Assembly: GCA_014904845.1 (NCBI GenBank)
Contig: MU119291.1
Location: 124,001-188,000 of the forward strand
Direction: 5' to 3'
Length of the DNA stretch: 64,000 nucleotides
DNA from: Acephala macrosclerotiorum
Taxonomy: Eukaryota; Ascomycota; Leotiomycetes; Helotiales; Mollisiaceae
This document shows, piece by piece, positions 36,180-47,125 of the stretch; the stretch's first letter is position 1; every line of letters begins with the position of its first letter. The notes under the pieces were generated by a model. It saw only the letters and a list, made by a program, of their open reading frames with translations. It was not told where the DNA came from and made no database searches. Made by a program: the position numbers and the translations under genes.

Positions 36180-38944
36180 ATGCTGCTCTTGTACACGTCG
36201 CTTGGGATGGTTGCCGCTGCATCTGGTTCATTGCTCAATGCCAGTAATGCTGCTGCGCTTCAAAGACCCTACATTATCCAACTCTCCCCTCAAAGCGAAC
36301 CGGCATCAACCAAAAGATCCACAGACCATCTGGATCAATTCCACAGGAGAACCTCAAGTCTCGACTACTCGGTTCGACACGAATTCTTGAATCCAGAAGT
36401 CTTCCTTGGCCTATCCATCCAGGTCAACGGAGATCTCACCGAGGAAGAAGCCTTGACACTACACGACATCCCAGGAGTGATCTCAGTCTCGAGTGTCTAC
36501 AATGCCAGCGTCCCAGTTCAACCAGGATCACGGAGATCAGATGCTTCAGCCCTGTCTTCTTTCGAAGCCCAGCTTCAGATTACAGTCTCAGGAAATGGAA
36601 ACCTCGTCTCGTCCCTTGGGATGGGAGGTGTGGACAAACTTCATCGTCTAGGTATCAAGGGAAAGAGAATCAAAATTGACGTGATTGGCACTGGGGTCGA
36701 CTATCGTCATCCTGCTCTCGGTGGAGCCTTTGGACCCAGACACAAAATTGCTAGCGGCTATTCTTTTGTGCTAGACAACGGAACTCTGCAAAATACCCCA
36801 GATCCCCTTGCCACATGCTATGGCGGAGGTCACGGTACTCACGTTTCGGGTAAGTTCGGTCTCCCCTCGGGAAGCTGGTGCTAACTTTCCAGGAATCATC
36901 GGCATGGACAGCGTCCAAGACGGATTTGAAATCGTTGGAGTTTCTCCGGAAGCGAGCATCTTCATGTGCCGCGTCTTTGACTGCGCTGGTCATGCTGGAA
37001 GCGATACTATCATGGCTGCGATGTCCAAAGCTGCGGATGATGGAGTCGACCTTATCAGCATGTCTCTCGGAATCGGCCCAGCATCTTTCAGTGGCGTGTT
37101 TGACCCGTTGGCCGCTGTAACCCAGATGCTTACAGACCATGGCATTGCTGTGATCGTTGCGCAGGCCAATGATGCGAATAGAAACATGACCGCACCAGAA
37201 CTCTACACGGAAGAATGGCCAAGCACGGAACCGACAGCCATTAGTGTGGGTGTAATATCGAACACCTACTTCCCGCTTGTTTATTCTGCGACGGACTCCT
37301 TTGGTGCCAGCATTCAGTATGCTTCCGTCTATCCTCTGGACTTCGCAAACGGTGCAGATGTGTACATTGCCAAGGATGGATGCAGTTCTACGGCGTGGAC
37401 CGATGCTCTAGCCGTGATCAAGAATGTCAGTCAAACCATTATCGCCTTCGGAGTCACCACTGGATGCTAAGTGACGTCTGCAGGAAGCTGGAACTCTGCG
37501 GCCGTCGAGCCAGCTCACATCATGGCCTTGAATCCTGATACCTCCAATCCCTACCTAGCAGATTAGGATACTCCAAGTCAAGGATTTTCGGTGCAACTCA
37601 ATTCATCAACCTCAACTTTCCTGAGGGTCGACACTGAAGAACTTTGCAACTGCTGGTTATCTGAAGTACAAGCTGTTCTTCACCAATAAGGACTTCACAA
37701 ATGTTGCACAGAGAAGTGGTGGGATGGTTGACTACTACTCAAGCTTCGGTCCTACGTGGCATGAGTATGATTTGAAGCCTCAAATATCTGCTCCAGGAGG
37801 ACATGTTCTCTCCACTTGGCCGTTGGGACCTTTGGGAGTGTACGCCATATTGTCTGGGTCATCAATGGCGACACCGTACCTTGCTGGATGTTACGCTCTG
37901 GTCAAATCTCAATTTCCGGCGGCTTCAATTGAGGAGATCAGAGCTAGACTGCAGGTCAATGCTAAACCCGTCCCGTAGGTCTTCAACAAGTCGATGCTTT
38001 CAGCCACTGTTCAACAAGGAGCTGGACTTGTCAACGTCTACGACGCAATCTTTGCAGATACTAAGATCTCTACTGGGCAGCTCAAAGTTTCCGATGTCAA
38101 CAAAATGACCTACGGTCTCGTCAACATCACCATCGAGAACGCCTCCTCAAAGTCGAAGACCTATTCATTGTCCCACCATGGAGCAGGATATATGGATTAC
38201 TACATACCCAGCGGCAAGAAGAATCAGTAGCCCATGTTCGGTGCCGCTCACTTTGCCTCTTCGACGTTGACCGTACCAGCTGGAACTTCGACCAATGTTC
38301 AGTTCTCAATTAGCGCTTCCCAAGCCGCTGTTCCATCGAATCTTCCAGTCTTTGGCGGTTCATCAAAGTCAGTGACAATGATGGAAAGTCATTCTCTGTC
38401 TCGTATCTCGGTCCACCGTATTCGCTCTACAACACTGTACCTCCTTATTCAGAATGCTTCCCAAGGAACTTGGCTTCCAGAAGTTTACGCCTACAATGCA
38501 GATGGTTCTCAAGTCTCATACGACATTAGCCTCCTCAAAATCAACGCAACTAACGGGTATGGTGCCTCGATCCCCACACTTCAATGGACTCGCTCCTTTC
38601 GAGTCGATGTCTTGCCTGCAAATATGAACATCACAGCAAATTACTATGGATTTGACACAACGGTGAAGCATGGGTGTCTACCAAGTAAAAACACTCCTTC
38701 AGAGTCGGTCTCCGGCTTCCCATCATTTGGTACAGTCGTCAATTCCATAGGGTTCATCTAGTCAGGAGGAAGTTCGCCTTTTGAATTGGATGACTTGGTG
38801 ATGCGGAGCAACAGATCAAAGTATGGCGTTGGCAATGGTGATTATAGATGGTTCGCGAGTGTTTTGAAGGGGGGTGGGAGTCAAGGGGTGCAGGATGACC
38901 ATGATACTTCGTTGGGTCCTGTCATGCGATTTATTGGTTCATGA
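36180..38944 (+). pseudogene. subtilisin-like serine protease (S8, minor extracellular protease type), inactivated
   Basis: The start (36180) opens a signal peptide and a propeptide (QRPYIIQLSPQ...). A 43-nt intron, 36850-36892, splits HGTHVSG|IIGMDS. Subtilase order is preserved: the Asp segment, His in GGHGTHVSG, and Ser in LSGSSMATPYLAG. The catalytic Asp position is changed: the usual IDTGVDY reads IGTGVDYRHPALGG. The frame stops at 37468, is shifted at least twice between 37570 and 37700, then has in-frame stops at 37976, 38228 and 38759. Conserved sequence continues through each (for example YRWFASVLK near the end). These breaks are not in long homopolymers, so it is a real pseudogene of a secreted protease. 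Confidence 0.9.
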
Positions 38945-39495
38945 TTTACAAGCGGTGCATTTCAGCGAAAGTTATGCTGATGTTTGAGGTCGGAGTTTGG
39001 TTCCCTTGAGCATGAGGGATGTCAAAGCCCCCAAGAATTTGGGACTTTATCGCTGTCAGAAGTTACAAGTATGGAACGGGATATGTTTAAATTAGAAGCG
39101 GCGGAGTTTGTTGAATACCACGAAGGCGATCAAATTAGATATGGGGTTTAGGTTGGTTCTGGCGAGTGCTAGCTTTTTGGGAGTTTTTCATGCCACTCTT
39201 CTCACAATTCTATTGCGTGGTTCTCGTGTTTTGGAGAAAACTTGTTAATGCCTGTGTTCGTTTCGGGTTGCATTCAATCAGTTCTGCGCGCATGATTTCG
39301 ATATGATTTTTCAAGGGATTCAAGCCTCTAAAATGTTACATAGTCATCATGAAAGAGTTTTCCTTGATTTTGAGAAACAAAGGTCAATGTGCATGTGGGG
39401 ATGGGACATTGGATTGCACTTCTCTCTGAACGATACCCCACCAAAGATCTCCTGCCCCCATCACAAGCTCCAAAGTACATTCAGGCATCTCCCCG
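38945..39495. other. intergenic
   Basis: 550 bp between the subtilase relic and the next gene's 3' end. Nothing recognised. Confidence 0.35.
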
Positions 39496-40233
39496 TTATT
39501 TCTCCGTCCTCTTCTCAGATTCCTCATCTCTAGTCAGTGCACCATGCTCCTTGGTTATCTTAGCTTCTTCATCCCTAGTCAATTCACCCTGTTTATCTGA
39601 AAATTCAGGCTCGTTGTGCTGTTGGATAATCCTACTCTCAGCTCTTTCTCCATCGTCCAATCTGATCTTCCTCATTTCATTTATCACTACTGAATCAACG
39701 TCTTCGACATGTTCTTTCGTTCGCTCTTCGTCCGTGATTCCTGCGTCGTCTTCGTCTGTTTCCTCTGCAACATCTACTTCGTCCGTGATTCTTTCCGAAT
39801 TCCCACCCTCTTCGGTGGCGTCTTGTACCATGTGGTACCTGCCATCGGCATCGTGCTGAACTTCTCCTGGGGCTTTTTCATCGGGTTTGAGCGGTTGAGT
39901 CGATATCCCGCCAGGGCCTAGAACATCACATGCAGTTTCCAACATCCCCCAACACCGATTCAAATCGCTGGGGCTGAGCAGAGAAGATTCCTCAATTTGT
40001 CGCTTCATCGTTCTGAAATTGGGACGACATTGGCTTAGAGCATCTCTCGCCAACAATGGTGTATGTGGTGAGTTGATGAGGATCGTCAGTGCATCGATGA
40101 AATGCGTGCTCGCGATAGCTCTCAACTTTCTGGTTAAGATGTCAAGCTCTGAGTGCATTTCAGAGACTTCATATCTAGCCAGTCGGACGTGGGCACGGGC
40201 AAGGGAGAAGAAGTCACCTTCGAAGAGTGACAT
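39496..40233 (-). CDS. hypothetical protein with acidic C-terminal tail
   Basis: Single uninterrupted frame of 245 residues from the ATG at 40233-40231. Residues 1 to about 115 look helical and folded (SLFEGDFFSLARAHVRLARY; FIDALTILINSPHTPLLARD). Residues 120-245 are disordered and dominated by Glu and Asp (ITDEVDVAEETDEDDAGITD). I do not recognise a family. It is intact while both neighbours are decayed, and the helical half has good residue composition, so I favour a real gene. Confidence 0.55.
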   Translation of the reverse strand: MSLFEGDFFSLARAHVRLARYEVSEMHSELDILTRKLRAIASTHFIDALTILINSPHTPLLARDALSQCRPNFRTMKRQIEESSLLSPSDLNRCWGMLETACDVLGPGGISTQPLKPDEKAPGEVQHDADGRYHMVQDATEEGGNSERITDEVDVAEETDEDDAGITDEERTKEHVEDVDSVVINEMRKIRLDDGERAESRIIQQHNEPEFSDKQGELTRDEEAKITKEHGALTRDEESEKRTEK

Positions 40234-40826
40234 CGTGGTCGATGCCTGAGATGGAATTCAGTCAAAGTTAGATCAACCTGCCATCACCTCTGGTATCTTA
40301 TACCATCACCTCAAATGAGCGTGAAAGCTCTCAATTCTGCACAGTATTCGAGCATTCTCGAGGAATTCCTCAGGTTTGCAAGGGAAATGGCGCCCAGAAA
40401 ATACCAGAAGCTGGAAGCTGCAACCATGCATTGTGAGAATGGGCATGATACCGAGCGCCAATTAATACAAAGACGACGGATGCGATTTCGTTCCATTCGA
40501 ATGTCATTCTCAATGAATACGTCCTACTGCACCTCCTTCTACTGCTTTTCGCCAATGTTCTTGTCAGCTTTAAAAGCTCTGTCGATCAAGGCCGTATGCG
40601 TCGAATTTGACTTTGAATTCGCGGCTGATTTCAGAACAGGCGCTGGAAGTGACCAAAGTCTGACTGCACAAATGGGGACCGTCACCTTCAATTGGCTGCC
40701 AACACGACTGAAGCATAGCGTCCCCTCCCTAGTTTCTCGTACAATGCCAAGCATCCTTAGGGTGGAGCTTTAAAAGTTCGCGAAACCCCTTCGCATTCGA
40801 GTTTCAGTGCTTACACAAACGTCAAC
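40234..40826. other. divergent upstream region
   Basis: Lies between the hypothetical gene (minus) and the P450 relic (plus). A 152-codon open frame from 40315 on the plus strand has no recognisable features, and I do not call it. Confidence 0.35.
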
Positions 40827-42265
40827 ATGGTAGAGCTGTTCTGGGTTCAACCTCTGCAGCTTTTCAGTTTGTCAACCTTTGCACTCTTGTTTTTGCTCTC
40901 GCTCCCTTGAGTTTCCTGTGCCAGATCGTTCACTACCGTTTCTTTCATCCACTGAAAGAGTTTCCGGGACTCTTCTGGTGGGGCGTGACAAGGATTCCAC
41001 TGGCTTGGAGCAACTTCTGGGGCCAGGAGATCCAAAGAGAGACAGAGCTTGCAAAGAAATATGGTATGTCGAAAGTCCATGATCGATCGAAGCTAATGGA
41101 ACAAGAAATATCGTGAGAATCTCCCCGATTATGTTGGTCTCTTCGGCAAAGTCGCTCCCTCTCATCTACCATCGGACCGCGAAGAGGACTCCTCATTATA
41201 CCCTCTTTAGCTTCGGTCCAGAGAAGACAGTCTTTCACATGTGGGAACATTCAGAGTATGCGGAGCGAGCTAAGCCTGTTGCTGGAATCTACTCCTCGCG
41301 AGCTCACATGCCCAGCACGGAAGAGACGATGGATTAGCACCTCGTAGAGTGGATTGAGAAACTTAGGACGACGTACGCGAAGCCTGGGAAGGTTTTTGAT
41401 GTTGGTGAACGGGTGCAATTCTGCACTGGTGACAATATTCTAGAACTCGCATTCGGAGATCAGTTTCAGCTCGGCTAAGTGAAGAATGGGAAGGATATCC
41501 TTGGAATCAGTCATGGATTCAAAAATGCGTTGCCATTCTATGGATTGGTCTGCCGTCTGCACCCTTCTTCACGTGGCTTAATACGACTGCTGTTGGAAAA
41601 TTCTTTGAATAGTTCATGCTTCATAAAGATTTCCAGATTTGTTATATGACTCTCTATATCATATCCTCAGTCTCCAATTGCACTGTCGAAAGTCATAGAA
41701 GAGTTGGTCGCTGGAGATCAAGTTGGTATCTTCGGAGAGTGTCCTCGGTATGCTGACAGTCTCAAGCATTGCCCTTTCTACGTTGCATGTACCAGAGAGA
41801 GCCTTCGACTGAATCCTAGCCTACCTTCAATCATTCCTCGATATTCGACATCGGATGCGGATCATCCTCTGGTGATAGATGGACGAACCATTCTACCGCA
41901 CACGAAAGTCGCTAGCAATCCTTGGATTGCCTAGCGGGACCAGAACTTTATGGAGCGGATGCAGAGGAGTGGAAGCCTGAAAGATGGTTGAATGCTGAGA
42001 ATGCTGCATTGTTTGAGAAGTACAACTTCATATTTGGATACGGTAGTCGCTTGTGCCTCGGACACCAGCTTGGGATGATGAGTGTTGTGAAGACTCCATT
42101 GATGGTAAAAGCTTATTGAACTAGGGATGCTGCATTTGCTGATAGGAGTAGTTCGTGAAGAACTTTCGCGTAAGTCTGGATGAGAAAGGAGGCGGACTAA
42201 GATTGAGTGTCAGAGCCTACTTCTCGTACTGGGAGGACTATCGATTGGTGATTGTGGAGAGGCAC
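40827..42265 (+). pseudogene. cytochrome P450, inactivated
   Basis: The ATG at 40827 starts an N-terminal membrane anchor (STFALLFLLSLP), after which the frame is lost near 40898. Downstream frames supply a P450 in the right order: EFPGLFWWGVTRIPLAWSNF, EKTVFHMWEHSEYAERAKP, the K-helix ExxR as CTRESLRLNP, PERF as WKPERWLN, and the heme loop FGYGSRLCLG with the axial Cys. The last segment SYWEDYRLVIVERH ends near 42265. Stops include 41336, 41476 and 41932, and several frame changes are needed between 41470 and 41700. It would have been an ER-bound monooxygenase. Both this and the nearby subtilase are dead, pointing to relaxed selection across the locus. Confidence 0.88.
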
Positions 42266-42845
42266 TTGGAAGGTGTTCTCAATTTCCCACCCCGACCTGA
42301 AAGTTGTCGACCCGGCATTCTCTGAGCTCAGATTGGTGTTGGCAATGGTCCTTTTCTGGCCCCGCCTAGCCGCGAGAAAGTCCAGGTGATGCTGGAATAT
42401 TGAGGACGCTGGACTTGGATGTCCCCAGAACAAACATTGGGGCAATTTCCTCCTGTAGCTGGCACACTGGAACTTTTGAGTCCATTATTGATCGTTTGAG
42501 TTGAATACCCCGCATTCTCCGTTGATGTCGATGTGTCGTTTTGGGCATTTGCGGATTGGAGGAAAATTAAGGTCACAGAGCCGCCAGGTTCATGCAGAGT
42601 TAACACAACACAAATCTCTCACACGAACATCAAAGATCTTCCATTACGGCTCCAATGCCCCGAGAACGAACTTTCAATAATTTTGGTTTGGGCTGCACCT
42701 CGTACATTTCCCCATCACGCCCATGGGCAATCTTCCGGTACCCCCGAGGCTATGATAAATGCATCGAGGATTCTCCTTTGACGACAGGTCTGCAGCAAGA
42801 ACATCCACACTTTCGGCCAATTCACACTTCAGCTTCTCGCCTGCC
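42266..42845. other. intergenic, promoter of pectate lyase
   Basis: 580 bp. An open frame extends upstream of the pectate lyase start to 42759 without another ATG that would keep a signal peptide at the N-terminus. No specific motif seen. Confidence 0.35.
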
Positions 42846-43946
42846 ATGATTTTGTCTTTTCGATCTCTCACAATTGCTTTAGCCACACTCTCCTTCGGAG
42901 CACATGCGCAAAATGCATTCTCAGGAGCTGTTGGGTTTGGAGCTATTGCAACTGGAGGGAACAGTGGCACGACGTACCATGTCACCAATCTGAACGACTC
43001 CGGTACTGGATCATTTCGAGATGCTGTCAGCGCTTCGAATCGCAACATTGTTTTCGATGTCGGCGGCTACATTGTTTTGAAGTCTGCAGTCTCGCTGTCA
43101 AGCAGCATCACAATCAACGGCCAGACTGCTCCTGGTGATGGTATTGGAATCATGGCAGCTGAGATCTCAGCAAGCGGCAAGAGCAATATCATCATTCGAA
43201 ACCTGCGTGTGAGGCAGGGCACCTTGGATTCAGACACGGGGAAGAGTGCTTTCAATATGGGCTCCGCTTCCAATGTCATTCTTGACCATTGCTCTTTTGC
43301 ATACGGGCAGTGGGACACAGTTGATGCGGTTGGAGCAGTCAACATTACGGTGTCGAACTCGATCATTGCATTTCCAATTGGCCAGCAGTTCGGAGCGCAC
43401 GTCGAGACTGGTCCTTCAACTTTCTACGGGAACCTTTGGGTGAGCGCACACAATCGACAACCGCTGTCCAAAGACGATACCCAGTTCATCAACAACGTAG
43501 TGTATAACTATCAGGCCGCGTATACTTCTGGAAATACGGCTGGGTACTTCTCACATGATATCATCAACAACTACTTCATTGCTGGACCGAGTACGACGAG
43601 CGCTGGTGACGCCTATTACCAGATGGCTGTAGATCAAAGTGTGTACGCCACAGGGAACTATATTGACAGCAACAAAGATGGTGTGTTGAATGGTGCTGCT
43701 TCTAATACGGTTGGGAGCTCAACGGTGCTCAGTCAGCCATGGGCTGGTACATCACTCGGTTTGGCCACGCTCACTGCCGCCCAAGCCGTCGCTGCCGTGC
43801 TCGCTAATGCTGGCGCTTCCCCTCGGGATGAGGTCGATGCTTTTGCTGTGAGTACTGCGCAGTCTCTTGGGACATCTGGAAAGATCTACACGAGCCAAGC
43901 CAGCACAGGGCTGTCGAATGGTGGATACGGTACCCTGACAAGCTGA
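42846..43946 (+). CDS. secreted pectate lyase (polysaccharide lyase, right-handed beta-helix)
   Basis: Intronless, 366 residues. The start was chosen because it begins a signal peptide (MILSFRSLTIALATLSFGAHAQ, cleaved near residue 22). Sequence order fits PelC-like pectate lyases: ATGGNSGTTYHVTNLNDSGT, GSFRDAVSASNRNIVFDVGG, INGQTAPGDGIGI, IIIRNLRVRQGT, LDHCSFAYGQWDTVDAV and FYGNLWVSAHNRQP. Asp and His/Arg residues of these blocks are where the family binds calcium and cleaves by beta-elimination. It degrades pectin in plant cell walls, implying a plant-associated or saprotrophic lifestyle. It is the only fully intact enzyme gene between the two pseudogenes and the transposon. Confidence 0.9.
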   Translation: MILSFRSLTIALATLSFGAHAQNAFSGAVGFGAIATGGNSGTTYHVTNLNDSGTGSFRDAVSASNRNIVFDVGGYIVLKSAVSLSSSITINGQTAPGDGIGIMAAEISASGKSNIIIRNLRVRQGTLDSDTGKSAFNMGSASNVILDHCSFAYGQWDTVDAVGAVNITVSNSIIAFPIGQQFGAHVETGPSTFYGNLWVSAHNRQPLSKDDTQFINNVVYNYQAAYTSGNTAGYFSHDIINNYFIAGPSTTSAGDAYYQMAVDQSVYATGNYIDSNKDGVLNGAASNTVGSSTVLSQPWAGTSLGLATLTAAQAVAAVLANAGASPRDEVDAFAVSTAQSLGTSGKIYTSQASTGLSNGGYGTLTS

Positions 43947-44330
43947 GCTGAAGTTGAAGTGTTGGAGGTCTTGGGGTGATTGAGAGTGTGTACATACTAA
44001 GAAGTGGGAACTCCGTCTTCAATAATGATTGCTTGAGGAATGCGATATGCTCGAAAGTGTTTTGGGTGTTGCATTCGAAGCAGCTCTACGATCTTTTGAT
44101 AGGATGGAGCCTTTTATTCGCAAGTGAAATGTCAATGTCCCAAATAATCCGAGGACTTTCCGCTGCCAAAAGTTGCAAGAAGGGAACAGGTCGTGTGGTC
44201 GTTGCATAGCTCAGCAGGAGCATCTGCGTACCCCGAGTTAAGGATGTAGAGATGATAGCGCAAATTCTACTCTAAATATCCGAGACATGATATCATTGTT
44301 CCTTCTTGGCAAGGACATTCACCGCTTAAT
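43947..44330. other. intergenic up to transposon
   Basis: 384 bp of ordinary base composition containing the 3' UTR of the lyase gene. It ends at the TA that flanks the element. Confidence 0.35.
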
Positions 44331-44381
44331 AAGGCCCCCCCCCCCCATGTGGGCCACCTCCCATGTGGGCCACCTCGCTTA
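44331..44381 (+). repeat. left terminal inverted repeat
   Basis: Contains a C12 run and two direct copies of CATGTGGGCCACCTC, matching the right end in inverse orientation. Confidence 0.85.
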
Positions 44382-46250
44382 ATTCTCACTACTTTACTTT
44401 GGATCACTATAACTTTTCTATTTTTTAATTATTATACAATCTATTGTAGATACACTATCTTTAGACAAATCAGAGTCTTTTGCACTAATTTGGCGATCTT
44501 TAGTTTCAATTTGAACTTTTTCAATAGTTTTAATGTTTACAAATTTGAAATTTGAATTAATTTTTATTTTACGTCGTTTTTTAAACGTTAATTGTTTTAC
44601 TCTAGTTTTCAATTGTTTGATTCGAAAGTTTTATTAGACAATAATAAAATTCTTTTTATTTAAATTTTTTATTATTTTTCGAAATAGTATTTTATAAATT
44701 GAAAAATTAATATTTTTAAATTTCGTAATTTAATAAATTTATTTTTTTATATTTTCATTTTTTTAAAAGATTTTTTAAACAATTAATAATTTATTTAAAT
44801 TTTAATTAAATACTAGTTTTTTTTTTAAAGTTTTCGAGGTTTATTTTATTTGTTTATTACTATTTTTAAACAATAATTTATTTATTAATAATTTAAATAT
44901 TTGAATCGATTATAATTTAAAAATTTGTTATTTTATTTTGATATTAATTATTATTAAATTGTTTATTCGAGTTTTTTAATAATAAATCAAAAAGTTTCAC
45001 TTTTTAAAAAGTATAAAATCAATCAAAAAAAATAAGAAATTAAATTACTTTTAATAGATTTGTTTTAAAAAAATAAATACTAATAAATCGAGTAATTGAA
45101 ATATATATTGTAATAGAATTGAGTAATAGTATTGTCGATTCGCATTAGACTAGTCTGACACGTGATCTAGTCTTGGATATAAGAAATCTGACATTTTGTA
45201 ATCCTAGAAAACAATCGAGCATTTTTTGCTTTTTTTACAATATAAAATATATAAAAACAAAAATAAAAAATAAATATTGTTCGAATAATATTTTTATATA
45301 AATTTTGTCGTTTTATGATTTCTATAGTCGTTTAAAACAAGTAATCGAGTTTATAATAAATCACGTAATATCGTTTGAAAAATAAATATTTTTTATATTT
45401 ATTTTAAAGTAATAATATTAAATATTTAATCGTTTTCGATTATAATAAATTACTAATTTTTGAGAATTTTTAATTCAATAAAAAATTATTATTATTATAT
45501 TAATTTGCTTTTGAATATTATAAGTAAATATAATACTATTTCTATAGTAGAAATATACTCGATAAAAAAAATTTAAATTTTAAAATTAAATTATTTTTTT
45601 TGAATAAAATATTTTTAAGTATTTTTAATTATTAATTCGTTTTTTTTTTAGTTTTCTATAATTTTAATTTCGTTTATATTTTAACGATTTTTAGATTTAA
45701 TAATTTTAATAATTAGAATTTTCAATTTTTGAAACTATAATTTAATTATATCGAATATAGTACTATTAATACGCGTAAAATCGATTCGAAATTGTTTTTT
45801 AATTTTAAAAATAGAATTCTATCGAAAAAAACAAATTATTCAATATTTTTTAAATAGAATTGCATTTTTTTTAGCGTTTAAAATACGCTCTATAAAAATT
45901 TTGATTTAAAAGTATATAAAACTTTGATTTAAAGACTTTTAAACTAGAATTTAATTCGTAAATCGTTATTCTTAAATCGTAAAAAGCTTTTAATAAAGTT
46001 TTTAAGTTTCTTTTCGAGGAAAACGATTATCGATTCTATTTTGAATAGTAGTCCTTAGAATTTTTCAATTTAAACAAATTTTGTACATAGATTTCTCTTC
46101 TACTATTTCTTTAAGTACTCTTTGGACGTCTTCTTCGGTGCATAAAAGTTTCATGATCGGTTTTAAGCCTCTGCGAAATTTGGAATTGATTTATTAAAAA
46201 GTTATTAAAAAATGAGAGTTTAAAGTGCGAAAGTTGTGGAAGCGGTGAGC

Positions 46251-46298
46251 TAAGCGAGGTGGCCCACATGGGGGGTGGTCCACATGGGGGGGGGCCTT
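46251..46298 (-). repeat. right terminal inverted repeat
   Basis: Inverse copy of the left end with a G9 run on the plus strand. The outer copy of the sub-repeat differs at a few positions (ATGTGGACCACC), while the inner copy is identical. Confidence 0.85.
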
Positions 46299-47084
46299 AT
46301 CCTTCCATTCTGTTTACCTGATGTTTTGACCTCGAACAACTTTAAGATTCAGTGTTCAAGGTCCAAATGTTTGGGGAAATCGAGAACCAAAGGTATCTGG
46401 CCGACAACCTACATTCTATTCGATTCATTGTTCGTTCTGCAGAACAGCGATGGTAGTGCTCGTTTTGCGACCTTCCCCTTGTGAGATCCAACCCGAATGA
46501 TTCAGGACACAGCCTGCGCTGTAACGCCCTTTCGGAAACTTCTCACTTGGGTCAAGGACGTCAATTTTTGTAATGCAGATCATGTTAGGCTCCAAAAGGA
46601 CAGACGATGCATCGATGTGATCATGTGAAGTTGAAGTCTCACCGAAGCTCGCTTGGGGGCCGTGCGCCTGTGACTGCAGATTTTCGATGTCCGGCATCTC
46701 AGCTACTACATATCTGATAAATAATCTGTGATGCGGATCTTGATGCACCTAGATACTTTATACCCTAACGTTTCAATATCCGATGAACGATGTCTTGAGG
46801 TGCTTCGATGCAAAGTGGATGGAATGACCCCCGAAACATTTGCTAGAATGCTCCCAGCGAATTACCACAGCCTACAACGCAAATATCAATTAGAACCATC
46901 GTCATATCGGAGCTGTACGGGTGAAAGCACTGCTTCTTGTTATTAAAACTAAGGATTAAGAGGTTGTAATGCAAGTTCATGTATCGCGATTGAGTCGGGC
47001 ACGGGGTGTCAAAGTGGACGTGCTCGAGTTGCAGCAAGAACTTCATTGCAAATGCCTATCTACTTCGTGCTTTACACATTTTTC

Positions 47085-47085
<1 letters not shown>
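46299..47085. other. no gene supported
   Basis: A 107-codon minus-strand frame (46748-46425), with PNMICITKIDVLDPSEKFPK, looks faintly coding but has no family match I can name. It could be a gene fragment. Confidence 0.3.

Positions 47086-47123
<38 letters not shown>
47086..47123 (+). repeat. C38 homopolymer tract
   Basis: Thirty-eight uninterrupted C. On the minus strand it extends a coding-like frame as polyglycine directly after an acidic helix (AEKLEAEEAEGGG). Confidence 0.9.

Positions 47124-47125
<2 letters not shown>

Larger units (their letters stand above)
44331..46298. mobile_element. TIR transposon relic, RIP-like AT-rich interior, TA flanks
   Basis: Terminal inverted repeats of about 48-51 bp bound the element (44331-44381 and 46251-46298). 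Each begins AAGG followed by a C run, then CATGTGGRCCACC, a second copy CCATGTGGGCCACCTC, and GCTTA. A TA dinucleotide sits at both outer edges, as in the Tc1/mariner/pogo superfamily. The total length of about 1.97 kb fits a Fot1-like element, but the transposase is unreadable. The interior (44400-46180) is almost only A and T, with stops in every frame. I hand-counted roughly 40 CpG in the interior, far more than its base composition predicts, as if C was lost mainly outside CpG. This fits RIP, a premeiotic defence that mutates duplicated DNA. No active protein remains. Confidence 0.85.

Noticed and set aside
44418..44612. Short frame inside the AT-rich element
   Set aside because: Low-complexity Lys/Ile-rich translation of A/T DNA, not a transposase remnant that can be recognised.
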